Origin: a virus
Virus record (IMG/VR): IMGVR_UViG_3300027631_001451
Location: 1 to 33,183 of that record
Direction: 5' to 3' (one strand)
DNA: 33,183 nucleotides
A program made the position numbers and the translations under genes. Positions 15,568 through 23,901 of the stretch are shown in pieces (position 1 is the stretch's first letter; every line of letters starts with the position of its first letter). The notes below the pieces were generated by a model. It saw only the letters and a list, made by a program, of their open reading frames with translations. It did no database searches and had not been told where the DNA came from.

Positions 15568-16377
15568 ATGAATCTAGATGCAATCAAAGCAAAGCTGTCT
15601 GCGTTAAATAACGGCGGACAAGAAAGAGAGAAGGTAGACTATTCAGCTACTTTCTGGAAACCCGAAAACGGTAAAAGCACCATTCGTATTGTACCTTCTA
15701 TGTATGATCCTAATCTTCCGTTTAAGGAAGTGAAGTTTCACTATGGAATTGGTAAGTACCCGATGGCCGCTTTATCTAATTTTGGAAAACAAGATCCTAT
15801 TGAAGAGTTCATTAAGGAATTAAAGAAGACTTCAGATAAGGATAACTGGACATTAGCCGGTAAACTTAACCCCAAGACACGTATTTTCGCACCAGTAATT
15901 GTAAAAGGTGAAGAAGATAAAGGTGTTCGTTTATGGGGATTTGGTGTAACAATCTACAAAGCGTTATTAGCGTTAGCTCAAGACGAAGAAGTAGGAGATT
16001 ACACAGACGTAATGAATGGATGGGACCTAGTAGTAGAAGTTGCTCCAGGTAACCCGTACCCAACCACATCGGTTCGTATTAGACCTAAACAAACTCCGCT
16101 ATCAGATAATGCAGCGCAAGTTGATTTATGGTTAAAGAACCAACCACACCCTGTTGAGATTCATACTCAATACGATTATGAGTTCATTAAAAAGCAGTTA
16201 CAAAATTACTTAACACCAGGTTCAGCAGAGGACGAAACTCCTTCAGCACCTGCACCTCAGGCATCTAATTCCTTAACTGAGACTCTAGGAAGTCATTCAA
16301 CCGACTTTTCTTTAGAGACTTCAACACCAGGAGTTAAAGACGCGGTAAGTAAATTTGATGACCTTTTTAACGAATAA
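15568..16377 (+). CDS. Single-stranded DNA-binding protein, gp32-like
   Basis: This 269-residue T4 gp32-like protein coats ssDNA during replication and recombination. The N-terminus (MNLDAIKAKLSALNNGG) resembles the self-association segment. The OB-type core has FWKPENGKSTIRIVPS, RIFAPVIVKGEEDKGVRLW and GWDLVVEVAP. The C-terminal tail (from about residue 215) is Ser/Thr/Pro/Ala-rich and ends in the acidic tip SKFDDLFNE that recruits partners in gp32. No cysteine is present anywhere, so the zinc-binding subdomain of T4 gp32 (three Cys and a His) is lost or replaced. A UvsX-like gene follows five bases later, the functional partnership known from T4. Confidence 0.88.
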   Translation: MNLDAIKAKLSALNNGGQEREKVDYSATFWKPENGKSTIRIVPSMYDPNLPFKEVKFHYGIGKYPMAALSNFGKQDPIEEFIKELKKTSDKDNWTLAGKLNPKTRIFAPVIVKGEEDKGVRLWGFGVTIYKALLALAQDEEVGDYTDVMNGWDLVVEVAPGNPYPTTSVRIRPKQTPLSDNAAQVDLWLKNQPHPVEIHTQYDYEFIKKQLQNYLTPGSAEDETPSAPAPQASNSLTETLGSHSTDFSLETSTPGVKDAVSKFDDLFNE

Positions 16378-16382
16378 AATAA

Positions 16383-17456
16383 ATGGCAAAAAGCGCAACA
16401 GCAGAAAAAGCATCTGCTATAGTAAAGAGTGGATTTAATTTAGGTAATTTCAAAAAGAAGAAGGGATTTGCAAATGCCTCGGTAAAGTTTAAAGAGCAAG
16501 GGTGGATACCTTTATCAAAAGCCTACCAAGATATTACTTCTATGCCAGGTATACCGACAGGTCATATTACCTTATTAAGAGGTCATAGTGATACGGGTAA
16601 GACTACGGCACTATTAGAAGCAGCAGTATCAGCTCAGAAGTTAGGAATTTTACCGGTATTAATTATCACGGAGATGAAATGGTCTTGGCAACATGCCAAA
16701 GAGATGGGACTACAGTTTGAGGAAGTTGTAAATGAAGCAACTGGAGAAATAACAGACTACGAAGGCTTCTTCCTTTACTCAGATAGAGGTACGTTAAATA
16801 CTATTGAAGATGTAGCATCTTATATAGCAGATCTTTTAGACGAACAGGCTAAAGGAAACCTACCTCACGACTTATGTTTCTTCTGGGATTCTGTAGGCTC
16901 TGTACCTTGTGATCTTTCAGTACGTTCTAATAAGAATAATAACGAATGGAATGCAGGAGCAATGTCTACTCAATTTGGAAATAACTTGAATCAGAAGATC
17001 TTGTTATCTCGAAAAGAAGGAAATCCGTACACTAATACGTTAGTAGCTATTAACAAAGTATGGACTCAAAAACCTGACTCACCGATGTCTCAACCTAAGT
17101 TGCAAAATAAAGGCGGGATGTCGATGTGGTACGATGCGACATTAGTAGTTACTTTTGGTAATATTACTAACCCAGGTACGTCTAAAATTAAAGCCATAAA
17201 AAGCGGCCTTCAAGTAGAATTTGCTAAGAGAACAAACATACAAATTGAAAAGAACCATATTGAAGGAGTTCAAACAAGAGGAAGAATTGTAATGACCCCT
17301 CACGGTTTTATTGCCGACGATAAGAAGGCAATCGATAAGTATAAAGACCAACATAAAGAACATTGGTTAAAACTTTTAGGATCTATTGACTTTAGTCTAG
17401 TTGAAGAAGGTGATATGGAAGAAGATTACATCTCACCAAACTTACTAGACGATTAA
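16383..17456 (+). CDS. uvsX: UvsX/RecA-like recombinase
   Basis: The 357-residue RecA-family strand-exchange protein has Walker A GHSDTGKT at residues 67-74, a Walker B-like strand LCFFWDSVGSVP, and segments MSTQFGNNLNQKI and NKGGMSMWYDATLV in the positions of RecA loops. The length is close to T4 UvsX (391). The order SSB-UvsX-nuclease-helicase forms a compact replication/recombination operon. Its stop overlaps the next start by one base (TAATG). The N-terminal 35 residues are Lys/Ala-rich, and the C-terminus ends acidic (EEGDMEEDYISPN), as in UvsX. The protein would drive recombination-dependent replication on gp32-coated DNA. Confidence 0.92.
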   Translation: MAKSATAEKASAIVKSGFNLGNFKKKKGFANASVKFKEQGWIPLSKAYQDITSMPGIPTGHITLLRGHSDTGKTTALLEAAVSAQKLGILPVLIITEMKWSWQHAKEMGLQFEEVVNEATGEITDYEGFFLYSDRGTLNTIEDVASYIADLLDEQAKGNLPHDLCFFWDSVGSVPCDLSVRSNKNNNEWNAGAMSTQFGNNLNQKILLSRKEGNPYTNTLVAINKVWTQKPDSPMSQPKLQNKGGMSMWYDATLVVTFGNITNPGTSKIKAIKSGLQVEFAKRTNIQIEKNHIEGVQTRGRIVMTPHGFIADDKKAIDKYKDQHKEHWLKLLGSIDFSLVEEGDMEEDYISPNLLDD

Positions 17457-18478
17457 TGGCAGACTATAGTAAAATTTTAAAGAATCTTAAAGAGTCCCCT
17501 CCTAGAGAGTTAAATGATCATTTATTGATTATAGATTCTATGAATACATTTATTCGTAGCTTCTCAACCCTAAGAGCAATGAACCCTCAAGGCCACCATA
17601 TCGGTGGTCTTGTAGGCTTCTTAAGATCGCTAGGATTCCTAGTAAGAACAATCGACCCTACAAGAGTTATTTGTGTATTTGATGGAAAAGGTTCTTCTAC
17701 TAATAGAAAGAATATAGATCCTAATTATAAAGCACAAAGACAGCATACGAGAATCACCAACTGGGGTATGTATGAGAATAAGCAAGAAGAGTATGAATCG
17801 CTATCTGCACAGTTAGATAGATTAAAAGACTATCTTGAATGTTTACCTCTACATAGTTTAACGATGGAGAAGTTAGAGGCAGATGATATCATAGCAGACT
17901 TAGCATTAGGAGCATCAGCATCCGGTAAACAAGTTACTATTGTTTCTTCTGATAAAGATTTCTTACAATTAATAGACGGATGTATTTCAGTATACTCCCC
18001 TATAAAGAAAACACTTTTTACAAAAGATAATATTATTGAAGAGTTAGAAGTACTACCTCAGAACTATAATATTGTAAAAGCATTATTAGGTGACAACTCT
18101 GATAACCTTGCCGGAGTTAAAGGATTAGGTTTAAAGACCTTAATCAAAGAATTCCCAGGACTAAATACAAATCCAAATTACGAGTTAGAAGATATCTATA
18201 CGGTATGTGAGCAGAACCTAGACGGTAAGTCTATTTTTGCTAAAATAATTCACAACTGGGATCGGGTAAAAACAAATTACCAATTGATGAATTTACATGA
18301 AGGACAGTTGGATGATAAAGAAATTCTTCATACATTAAATGTATTAAAAGAAGCTGTACCACCTCTACAAACAGGAGCCTTTCTACATCTATTAGATATA
18401 GATAAAATCGAAGGCATTACCAAGAACACAGAAGGATGGTTAGAGAATTTTAGAACATTAACGGTTTTTAAACAATAA
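17456..18478 (+). CDS. 5'-3' exonuclease / T4 RNase H-like FEN nuclease
   Basis: This 340-residue flap-endonuclease-family protein would remove primers and flaps on the lagging strand. The acidic metal-binding motifs are clear: LLIIDSMNTFIRSF, VICVFDGKGSSTNRK, KLEADDIIADLA, VTIVSSDKDFLQL and GDNSDNLAGVKGLGLKT, the last being the helix-hairpin-helix of Pol I-type 5' nucleases and T4 Rnh. The length fits T4 RNase H (305). It may supply the 5' nuclease activity that the short polymerase lacks. It is translationally coupled to uvsX by a TAATG overlap and is followed five bases later by the helicase gene. Confidence 0.9.
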   Translation: MADYSKILKNLKESPPRELNDHLLIIDSMNTFIRSFSTLRAMNPQGHHIGGLVGFLRSLGFLVRTIDPTRVICVFDGKGSSTNRKNIDPNYKAQRQHTRITNWGMYENKQEEYESLSAQLDRLKDYLECLPLHSLTMEKLEADDIIADLALGASASGKQVTIVSSDKDFLQLIDGCISVYSPIKKTLFTKDNIIEELEVLPQNYNIVKALLGDNSDNLAGVKGLGLKTLIKEFPGLNTNPNYELEDIYTVCEQNLDGKSIFAKIIHNWDRVKTNYQLMNLHEGQLDDKEILHTLNVLKEAVPPLQTGAFLHLLDIDKIEGITKNTEGWLENFRTLTVFKQ

Positions 18479-18483
18479 GTTAT

Positions 18484-19821
18484 ATGACATTGCAAAAGTT
18501 AACGCAATATGGAAAACCCTTCCAGATTAAAGTAATAGGCGCCTTACTAACAGATAAAGGCTACTTACTGACAGTAAGAGACGTATTAAGAGAAGAGTAC
18601 TTTGATTCAGATACACATAAATGGATTATAGGTCAGATTCTAAAATACTTTGATAAGTACCACACTACTGTTACGATGGACGTTCTAAAGGTAGAACTTC
18701 AAAAGATTGAAAACGAAGTACTACAGGTAGCAGTAAAAGAAGAGTTAAGAAATTCTTATGCCGCTTCTCAAGATGATTTGGATTACGTAGAAGAAGAATT
18801 TACTACGTTTTGTAAAAATCAAGAAATGAAAGCAGCTATTTTGTCTTCTGCAGACTTATTAAAGCAAAGTGATTTTGAAGGTATACGTAACCTGATTGAA
18901 AAGGCTATGAAAGCCGCGATGGATAAAAATATTGGACATGAGTACGATAAGGATGTTGAGTCTCGATATAGAACGGACTATAGACCTACTATACCTACTC
19001 CATGGCCATTATTAAACGAAACTATACAAGGAGGATGGGGACCAGGAGACTTGATTATCGTATTTGGTAACCCAGGTGGTGGTAAATCTTGGACGATGGT
19101 AGCCGCAGCAGCACATGCTGTAAAACTAGGCTTTAAAGTTAATTATTATACCTTGGAATTAGGGGAAGAGTATGTAGGTAAGCGATTCGACTGCTACTTT
19201 ACAGGTTACTCTATTGACGAGGTTAATAGACATAGAAAAGAAGTAGAGACGCAAATTAATAACTTGAAAGGTAGACTGATAGTAAAAGAATATGCTCCTA
19301 AAGCAGCGACAGTAAATAACATTAAGAGCCACGTACAGAAGTGTATTGATATGGGTCATAAACCGGACTTGATTATTATTGATTATGTAGATTATTTAAA
19401 AGCACCATCTAGAGGTAAATACTCAGAACGTAAAGATGAAATTGATGATGTATTTATTGCTACTAAAAGCTTAGCTAAAGAATTAAAAATACCGATACTA
19501 ACACCATCTCAGGTTAACCGTATGGGGGCTAAAGATAACGTAATCGAAGGAGATAAAGCAGCAGGTTCTTACGATAAGATGATGGTAGCTGATATATGTT
19601 TATCGTTATCAAGACAAAAAGAAGATAAAGTTTTAGGTACTGGCCGTCTACACGTTATGAAGAATAGATACGGACAAGACGGCATGACATATAATGTTAA
19701 GATGGATACTAATAACGGTCATATTGTAATTGAAGGAAAGGCAAACATAGACGATGAAAATAGTAGTCCGCAAGGTACTCATTTTGAAATTGCTAAGAAA
19801 TTTTTCGAGCAAAATCAATAA
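18484..19821 (+). CDS. Replicative DNA helicase, gp41/DnaB-like
   Basis: This 445-residue SF4 hexameric helicase has an N-terminal helical domain (residues 1-140) that resembles the DnaB primase-interacting domain. The RecA-like core has Walker A GNPGGGKS at 195-202, the H1a-like strand NYYTLELGEEYVGKR, Walker B LIIIDYVDYLKAP, and an H3 block PILTPSQVNRMGAKDN, with a SLSRQKEDK segment and HVMKNRYGQDG near the C-terminus. T4 gp41 is 475 residues. It ends the replication operon and is followed by two consecutive hairpins. No primase is visible in the window. Confidence 0.92.
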   Translation: MTLQKLTQYGKPFQIKVIGALLTDKGYLLTVRDVLREEYFDSDTHKWIIGQILKYFDKYHTTVTMDVLKVELQKIENEVLQVAVKEELRNSYAASQDDLDYVEEEFTTFCKNQEMKAAILSSADLLKQSDFEGIRNLIEKAMKAAMDKNIGHEYDKDVESRYRTDYRPTIPTPWPLLNETIQGGWGPGDLIIVFGNPGGGKSWTMVAAAAHAVKLGFKVNYYTLELGEEYVGKRFDCYFTGYSIDEVNRHRKEVETQINNLKGRLIVKEYAPKAATVNNIKSHVQKCIDMGHKPDLIIIDYVDYLKAPSRGKYSERKDEIDDVFIATKSLAKELKIPILTPSQVNRMGAKDNVIEGDKAAGSYDKMMVADICLSLSRQKEDKVLGTGRLHVMKNRYGQDGMTYNVKMDTNNGHIVIEGKANIDDENSSPQGTHFEIAKKFFEQNQ

Positions 19822-19830
19822 CAAATAGTA

Positions 19831-19851
19831 GTAGAAGCTATTTATTTCTAC
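19831..19851 (+). other. Hairpin with TATTTAT in the loop
   Basis: A perfect six-base stem GTAGAA (19831-19836) / TTCTAC (19846-19851) encloses a nine-base loop containing TATTTAT. It is directly followed by a second, GC-richer hairpin. Whether it belongs to the helicase 3' end or to a leader for the nrd genes cannot be told. Confidence 0.4.
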
Positions 19852-19896
19852 ATCCCCGAAAGCAGAGTAATGCTTAAAATCACGGGGATTTTATTA
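19852..19896 (+). terminator. Terminator after the helicase gene
   Basis: An outer stem ATCCCCG (19852-19858) / CGGGGAT (19883-19889) and an inner stem AAGCA (19860-19864) / TGCTT (19871-19875) are followed by TTTTATTATTT. The position, 30 bases after the helicase stop and before nrdB, fits a terminator separating replication from nucleotide metabolism genes. An attenuator is also possible. Confidence 0.7.
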
Positions 19897-19918
19897 TTTA
19901 AAACATTAAAAATACACT

Positions 19919-20896
19919 ATGGGACTAAGAGATGAAAGAGTTGTTTATAAGCCGTTTGAATACCCTCAAGCGTATGAATATTGGTTAAAACAACAGCAAG
20001 CACATTGGCTTCATACAGAAGTTCCAATGGCTCAGGACGTAACAGATTGGAAATCTAATCTTAAAGACCATGAGAAAAATGTAGTCGGTGGAATACTAAA
20101 AGGATTCGCTCAAACAGAAACAGTAGTAAATGATTACTGGACTGGACTGGTAACTAGTTGGTTTAGAAAGCCGGAGATTATTATGATGGGAGTAACTTTT
20201 GGATCTTTCGAAACGATCCATGCTGAAGCTTACTCTCTACTTAATGAGCAGCTAGGTTTAGATAACTTTGCAGAATTTCTAGAAGACGAATCTACAAAAG
20301 CTAAGATTGAATCTTTAATGAATGTCAGAGATAGTCATAATGGAGAACCAGACTGGCATGAAAGAGCTAAATCATTAGCTATATTTTCAGCATTTACTGA
20401 AGGCGTTAATTTATTTTCTTCATTCGCAATACTATTATCATTTAAAATGAGAAATAAATTAAAAGGTATTGGCCAGATTGTTGAATGGTCTGTACGAGAT
20501 GAATCTTTACACTCTGAGGCTGGTTGTTGGTTATTTAGACAACTACTTTCTGAATACCCAGAGATTAACACAGAAAAATTACAAAGCGAAATTGAAACAG
20601 CAGCTCACTTAGCTATTAAGTTAGAGTTTGATTTTATTGATAAGGTTTTTGAATTAGGAGATTTAGAAAACCTATCTAAAGAAGATCTAAAAAACTTTAT
20701 AAAGCATAGAGTTAATACTAAGATGGGAGATTTAGGTTTGAAACCTCTAATTCCTTCTGATCAAATTGATACAGGAGCATTAAAGACTATGAAATGGTTT
20801 GATGCAGTAATTGCAGGTAAACAACACACAGACTTTTTTGCAAGTAGAGTAACAAATTACTCTAAAGGGCATATGGATTGGTCAAAAGTATTTTAA
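19919..20896 (+). CDS. nrdB: Ribonucleotide reductase class I small subunit
   Basis: The 325-residue di-metal subunit generates the radical used by NrdA. Ligand motifs are visible: Glu67 (AQTETVV), Glu98-x-x-His101 (FETIHAEAY), a Glu in FTEGVNLFSSFA and Glu/His in SVRDESLHSE. The radical tyrosine position is kept as Tyr105 (E. coli Tyr122). The first ligand is Glu, exactly 31 residues before Glu98 as Asp84 is before Glu115 in E. coli, so Asp is replaced by Glu as in some class I variants. The length is shorter than E. coli NrdB (376). nrdA follows 21 bases later. T4-like phages commonly carry both genes to raise dNTP supply. Confidence 0.94.
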   Translation: MGLRDERVVYKPFEYPQAYEYWLKQQQAHWLHTEVPMAQDVTDWKSNLKDHEKNVVGGILKGFAQTETVVNDYWTGLVTSWFRKPEIIMMGVTFGSFETIHAEAYSLLNEQLGLDNFAEFLEDESTKAKIESLMNVRDSHNGEPDWHERAKSLAIFSAFTEGVNLFSSFAILLSFKMRNKLKGIGQIVEWSVRDESLHSEAGCWLFRQLLSEYPEINTEKLQSEIETAAHLAIKLEFDFIDKVFELGDLENLSKEDLKNFIKHRVNTKMGDLGLKPLIPSDQIDTGALKTMKWFDAVIAGKQHTDFFASRVTNYSKGHMDWSKVF

Positions 20897-20917
20897 TAAA
20901 ATTAACTAGAGTATATT

Positions 20918-22633
20918 ATGGCATTACAAGTAGATACTTCCGCTTGGGAAGCAGGAAAAGATTATCCTGAATGGATGAATGAAATTTCTCTATCAACAAT
21001 TTCTAAAGGTTATCTCTTACCGGGTGAAAATCCTCGTAAAGCATTTAAGAGAGTTTCAGATACAGTAGCAGCAAGATTAGACCGACCAGATTTAGCAGCA
21101 AAGTTTTTTAAGTACATGTGGAAAGGTTGGTTAAATTTAGCTTCACCGGTTTTATCTAACACAGGTACAGATAAAGGCTTACCTATTTCATGCTTTGGTA
21201 TTGATACACCGGACTCTATTAGAGGAATTGGGCTAACGAATGCCGAGTTGATGAGATTAACTTCACTAGGAGGTGGAGTAGGTATTGGTCTTTCTAAAAT
21301 TAGAGGAAGAGGATCTAAGATCGGGAATGGAGATTTAGGTCAATCAGAAGGAGTTATACCCTGGGCTAAAATATACGACTCTACTATTATTGCAACTAAC
21401 CAAGGTGCGGTACGTAGAGGAGCCGCTTCCGTAAATTTAGATATTAATCATCCAGATATTAAGGAATTCCTACAAATTAGACGACCAAAAGGAGATCCGA
21501 ATAGACAGTGTCTTAACCTACACCAATGCGTGGTAGTGGATGATAACTTTATGCAAAAGATCGAGCGTAGAGACGCTGAGGCAATGGAGGTCTGGGTAGA
21601 AATACTAAAGGCCAGGGTAGAGACTGGAGAGCCTTATATTATGTTTAAAGATAATGTAAATAACGCTAACCCTCCTGCTTATATTAAAAATAACTTAGAA
21701 GTGACTATGACGAATATATGTTCGGAAATCACTCTACATACAGATGAAGAACATAGTTTTATATGCTGTTTAAGTTCAGTTAATTTAACGAAGTGGGATG
21801 AATGGAAAAATACAGACTTAATTGAAACAGCAATTTACTTCTTAGACGGAGTAATGGAAGAATTTTTAATTAAGACTAATGGGAAAGAATCTTTAATTAG
21901 AGCTCACCGTTCTGCTAAAAAAGGCAGAGCAATTGGACTGGGAGTGCTAGGATGGCATACACTACTACAGCAAAAGAAAATTCCTTTTATCGGTATTGCA
22001 GCAAATAGCTTAACACATCAGATTTTTTCTCAAATTAAATCACAAGCCGAAGCTGCTTCTAGAAAGTTAGCAGATGAATACGGAGAACCAGTTTGGTGTA
22101 AAGGAACGGGAGTGAGAAATACGCACTTACTAGCGATTGCACCAACAGTATCTAATTCAACTATATCAGGAGGAGTATCGGCAGGTATTGAACCACTACC
22201 GGCAAACATTTATACATTTAATTCAGGGAAGGGAACTTTTATTCGTAAAAATCCTGAACTAGAAAACTATTTATTAGAAAGAGGTCATAATACAGAAGAA
22301 GTATGGGACCAAATTATGAAAGATAGAGGTTCTATTGCAAATTTACCAGAAGATGTAATGCCTGCAGAGGATAAAACAATCTTCTTAACGTTTGCTGAGA
22401 TTAATCAGTTACAATTAGTAGAGCAAGCAGCACTACGTCAACAGTATATTGATCAGACTCAATCTTTAAACTTAGCTTTTGATCCAACAGACAGTCCTAA
22501 ATTTATTAATTTAGTTCACCAGACGGCTTGGAAGTTAGGAGTAAAAACCTTATATTATTTAAGAACAGATTCTGTAATTAACGGAGATATTGGGAGTAGA
22601 ACAACAGAAGACTGTGTAGCTTGTGACGGATAA
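20918..22633 (+). CDS. nrdA: Ribonucleotide reductase class I large subunit
   Basis: The 571-residue catalytic subunit converts ribonucleotides to deoxyribonucleotides. All key residues are seen: Cys92 (PISCFGID) and a downstream Cys in FICCLSSVNL as the redox pair, Asn266-x-Cys268-x-Glu270 (TNICSEI) as the radical-site triad, Tyr546-Tyr547 (TLYYLRT) for radical transfer, and a C-terminal Cys566-x-x-Cys569 (EDCVACDG) for re-reduction. It is much shorter than E. coli NrdA (761). The N-terminus begins almost directly at the LLPGENPRKAFKRV segment, so the ATP-cone activity regulator is missing. It forms an operon with nrdB, and the hydroxylase gene starts 14 bases downstream. Confidence 0.94.
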   Translation: MALQVDTSAWEAGKDYPEWMNEISLSTISKGYLLPGENPRKAFKRVSDTVAARLDRPDLAAKFFKYMWKGWLNLASPVLSNTGTDKGLPISCFGIDTPDSIRGIGLTNAELMRLTSLGGGVGIGLSKIRGRGSKIGNGDLGQSEGVIPWAKIYDSTIIATNQGAVRRGAASVNLDINHPDIKEFLQIRRPKGDPNRQCLNLHQCVVVDDNFMQKIERRDAEAMEVWVEILKARVETGEPYIMFKDNVNNANPPAYIKNNLEVTMTNICSEITLHTDEEHSFICCLSSVNLTKWDEWKNTDLIETAIYFLDGVMEEFLIKTNGKESLIRAHRSAKKGRAIGLGVLGWHTLLQQKKIPFIGIAANSLTHQIFSQIKSQAEAASRKLADEYGEPVWCKGTGVRNTHLLAIAPTVSNSTISGGVSAGIEPLPANIYTFNSGKGTFIRKNPELENYLLERGHNTEEVWDQIMKDRGSIANLPEDVMPAEDKTIFLTFAEINQLQLVEQAALRQQYIDQTQSLNLAFDPTDSPKFINLVHQTAWKLGVKTLYYLRTDSVINGDIGSRTTEDCVACDG

Positions 22634-22647
22634 AAAAAATAGATTAT

Positions 22648-23898
22648 ATGGAAAGAATATACATAGAGAACAGCCATGGATTGGAAATGTTTACTATACC
22701 GCAGTTTTTAACTAACGAAGAATGTGACCATATTGTAAGGTTAACAGAGACTGGAAGTACTCGATCAAGCGTAGCCGGTACCGGAGCACAGTCTATTATT
22801 TACAACGAAGGTCGTACTAGTTCTACAGCAGTTCTACTCGACACTGAACCGGTTGTAAGTCAAGTAAACCAGAAGATGTATACAGAGTTAGGAATAGAAG
22901 CCTCTTACTCAGAACCAACTCAAGGACAGATTTACGAAGTAGGTCAAGAATTCAGGCACCACCAGGACGCTTTTGGCAAAGACGCATACCATAACCACTG
23001 TTTATCAAGTGGCCAAAGAACTTGGACATTTATGGTATACTTAAATAATGTCGAAGAAGGAGGGGAGACTGATTTTTCAGTACTACAGAAAACTATTACC
23101 CCAGTAAAAGGTACAGCAGTAGTTTGGAAGAACTCAGACGGTACAGGAAGTGAAAATCCAGCAGCACTTCACGCAGGACTACCTATTATAAAAGGTAAAA
23201 AGGTTATTATAACTAAGTGGTTTAGAGAAAATGTATTTAATAGTGCGGAAGACGCTAAATTAGCGAAAGAATACTTAGAAATGGCATTACCGGTAAAACT
23301 AGTAGAAAAAACATTTTCTAAAAAAGAAGATTTGCCAAAGTTAACGGAATTAGGGTTCAAGGTAGTTAAAGTACCTGAAAAAACCTTTCAACTTATAAAT
23401 GAAGCATATAGCTTACTAAAACACACTGTTAAAGACGAAAACTGGGACGGTATTACAAATTTCATACATGACAACCAAGGTAATGCTCCAGTTGAAATAT
23501 TTAGTATGGATGCTTTTACTCGTATAAGAGAGATTATCTCAGAAGAATTGCAACCACTCCACGAAGAATTTATAGGACATAAAGAAAAATTAATCCCTAA
23601 GTGGATTTATGGAATTAGGTCATATAAAAGAGGATCTATCTTAGTACCTCATACAGATACATTTACTACTCATCATATTTCTTCTATTGTTATAGTAGAT
23701 AAAGAAGTAGATAGAGATTGGCCTATAGATATACAAGACCATTTAGGAAGATGGCATAAAGTTTATGCAGATGTAGGAGAAATGATTTTATATGAGTCTG
23801 CTACTAATAAGCATGGCCGAATTGAACCTTTCGAAGGTGAATACTTTAGAAACTTCTTCTTACATTATACATTAGCAGATTATAAATTTGTACCTTAA
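22648..23898 (+). CDS. Tandem 2OG-Fe(II) oxygenase with prolyl 4-hydroxylase-like N-terminus
   Basis: The 416-residue protein has two complete 2-oxoglutarate/Fe(II) dioxygenase cores. Domain 1 (about 10-195) matches prolyl 4-hydroxylases: IPQFLTNEECDHIV, His105-x-Asp107 in FRHHQDAF, VYLNNVEEGGETDF, then GTAVVWKNSDG, distal His175 (ALHAGLPI) and a 2OG-binding Lys near 184-185 before TKWFRE. Domain 2 (about 235-416) has His335-x-Asp337 in VPHTDTF, distal His389 (NKHGR) and Arg401 before NFFLHY. Domain 1 would hydroxylate a peptidyl proline; domain 2 may act on another residue or on a glycan. It is followed three bases later by a gene with a hydroxyproline-type glycosyltransferase domain. DNA-base oxidation is less likely because the motifs are of P4H type, not TET/JBP type. 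Confidence 0.85.
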   Translation: MERIYIENSHGLEMFTIPQFLTNEECDHIVRLTETGSTRSSVAGTGAQSIIYNEGRTSSTAVLLDTEPVVSQVNQKMYTELGIEASYSEPTQGQIYEVGQEFRHHQDAFGKDAYHNHCLSSGQRTWTFMVYLNNVEEGGETDFSVLQKTITPVKGTAVVWKNSDGTGSENPAALHAGLPIIKGKKVIITKWFRENVFNSAEDAKLAKEYLEMALPVKLVEKTFSKKEDLPKLTELGFKVVKVPEKTFQLINEAYSLLKHTVKDENWDGITNFIHDNQGNAPVEIFSMDAFTRIREIISEELQPLHEEFIGHKEKLIPKWIYGIRSYKRGSILVPHTDTFTTHHISSIVIVDKEVDRDWPIDIQDHLGRWHKVYADVGEMILYESATNKHGRIEPFEGEYFRNFFLHYTLADYKFVP

Positions 23899-23901
23899 TA
23901 A

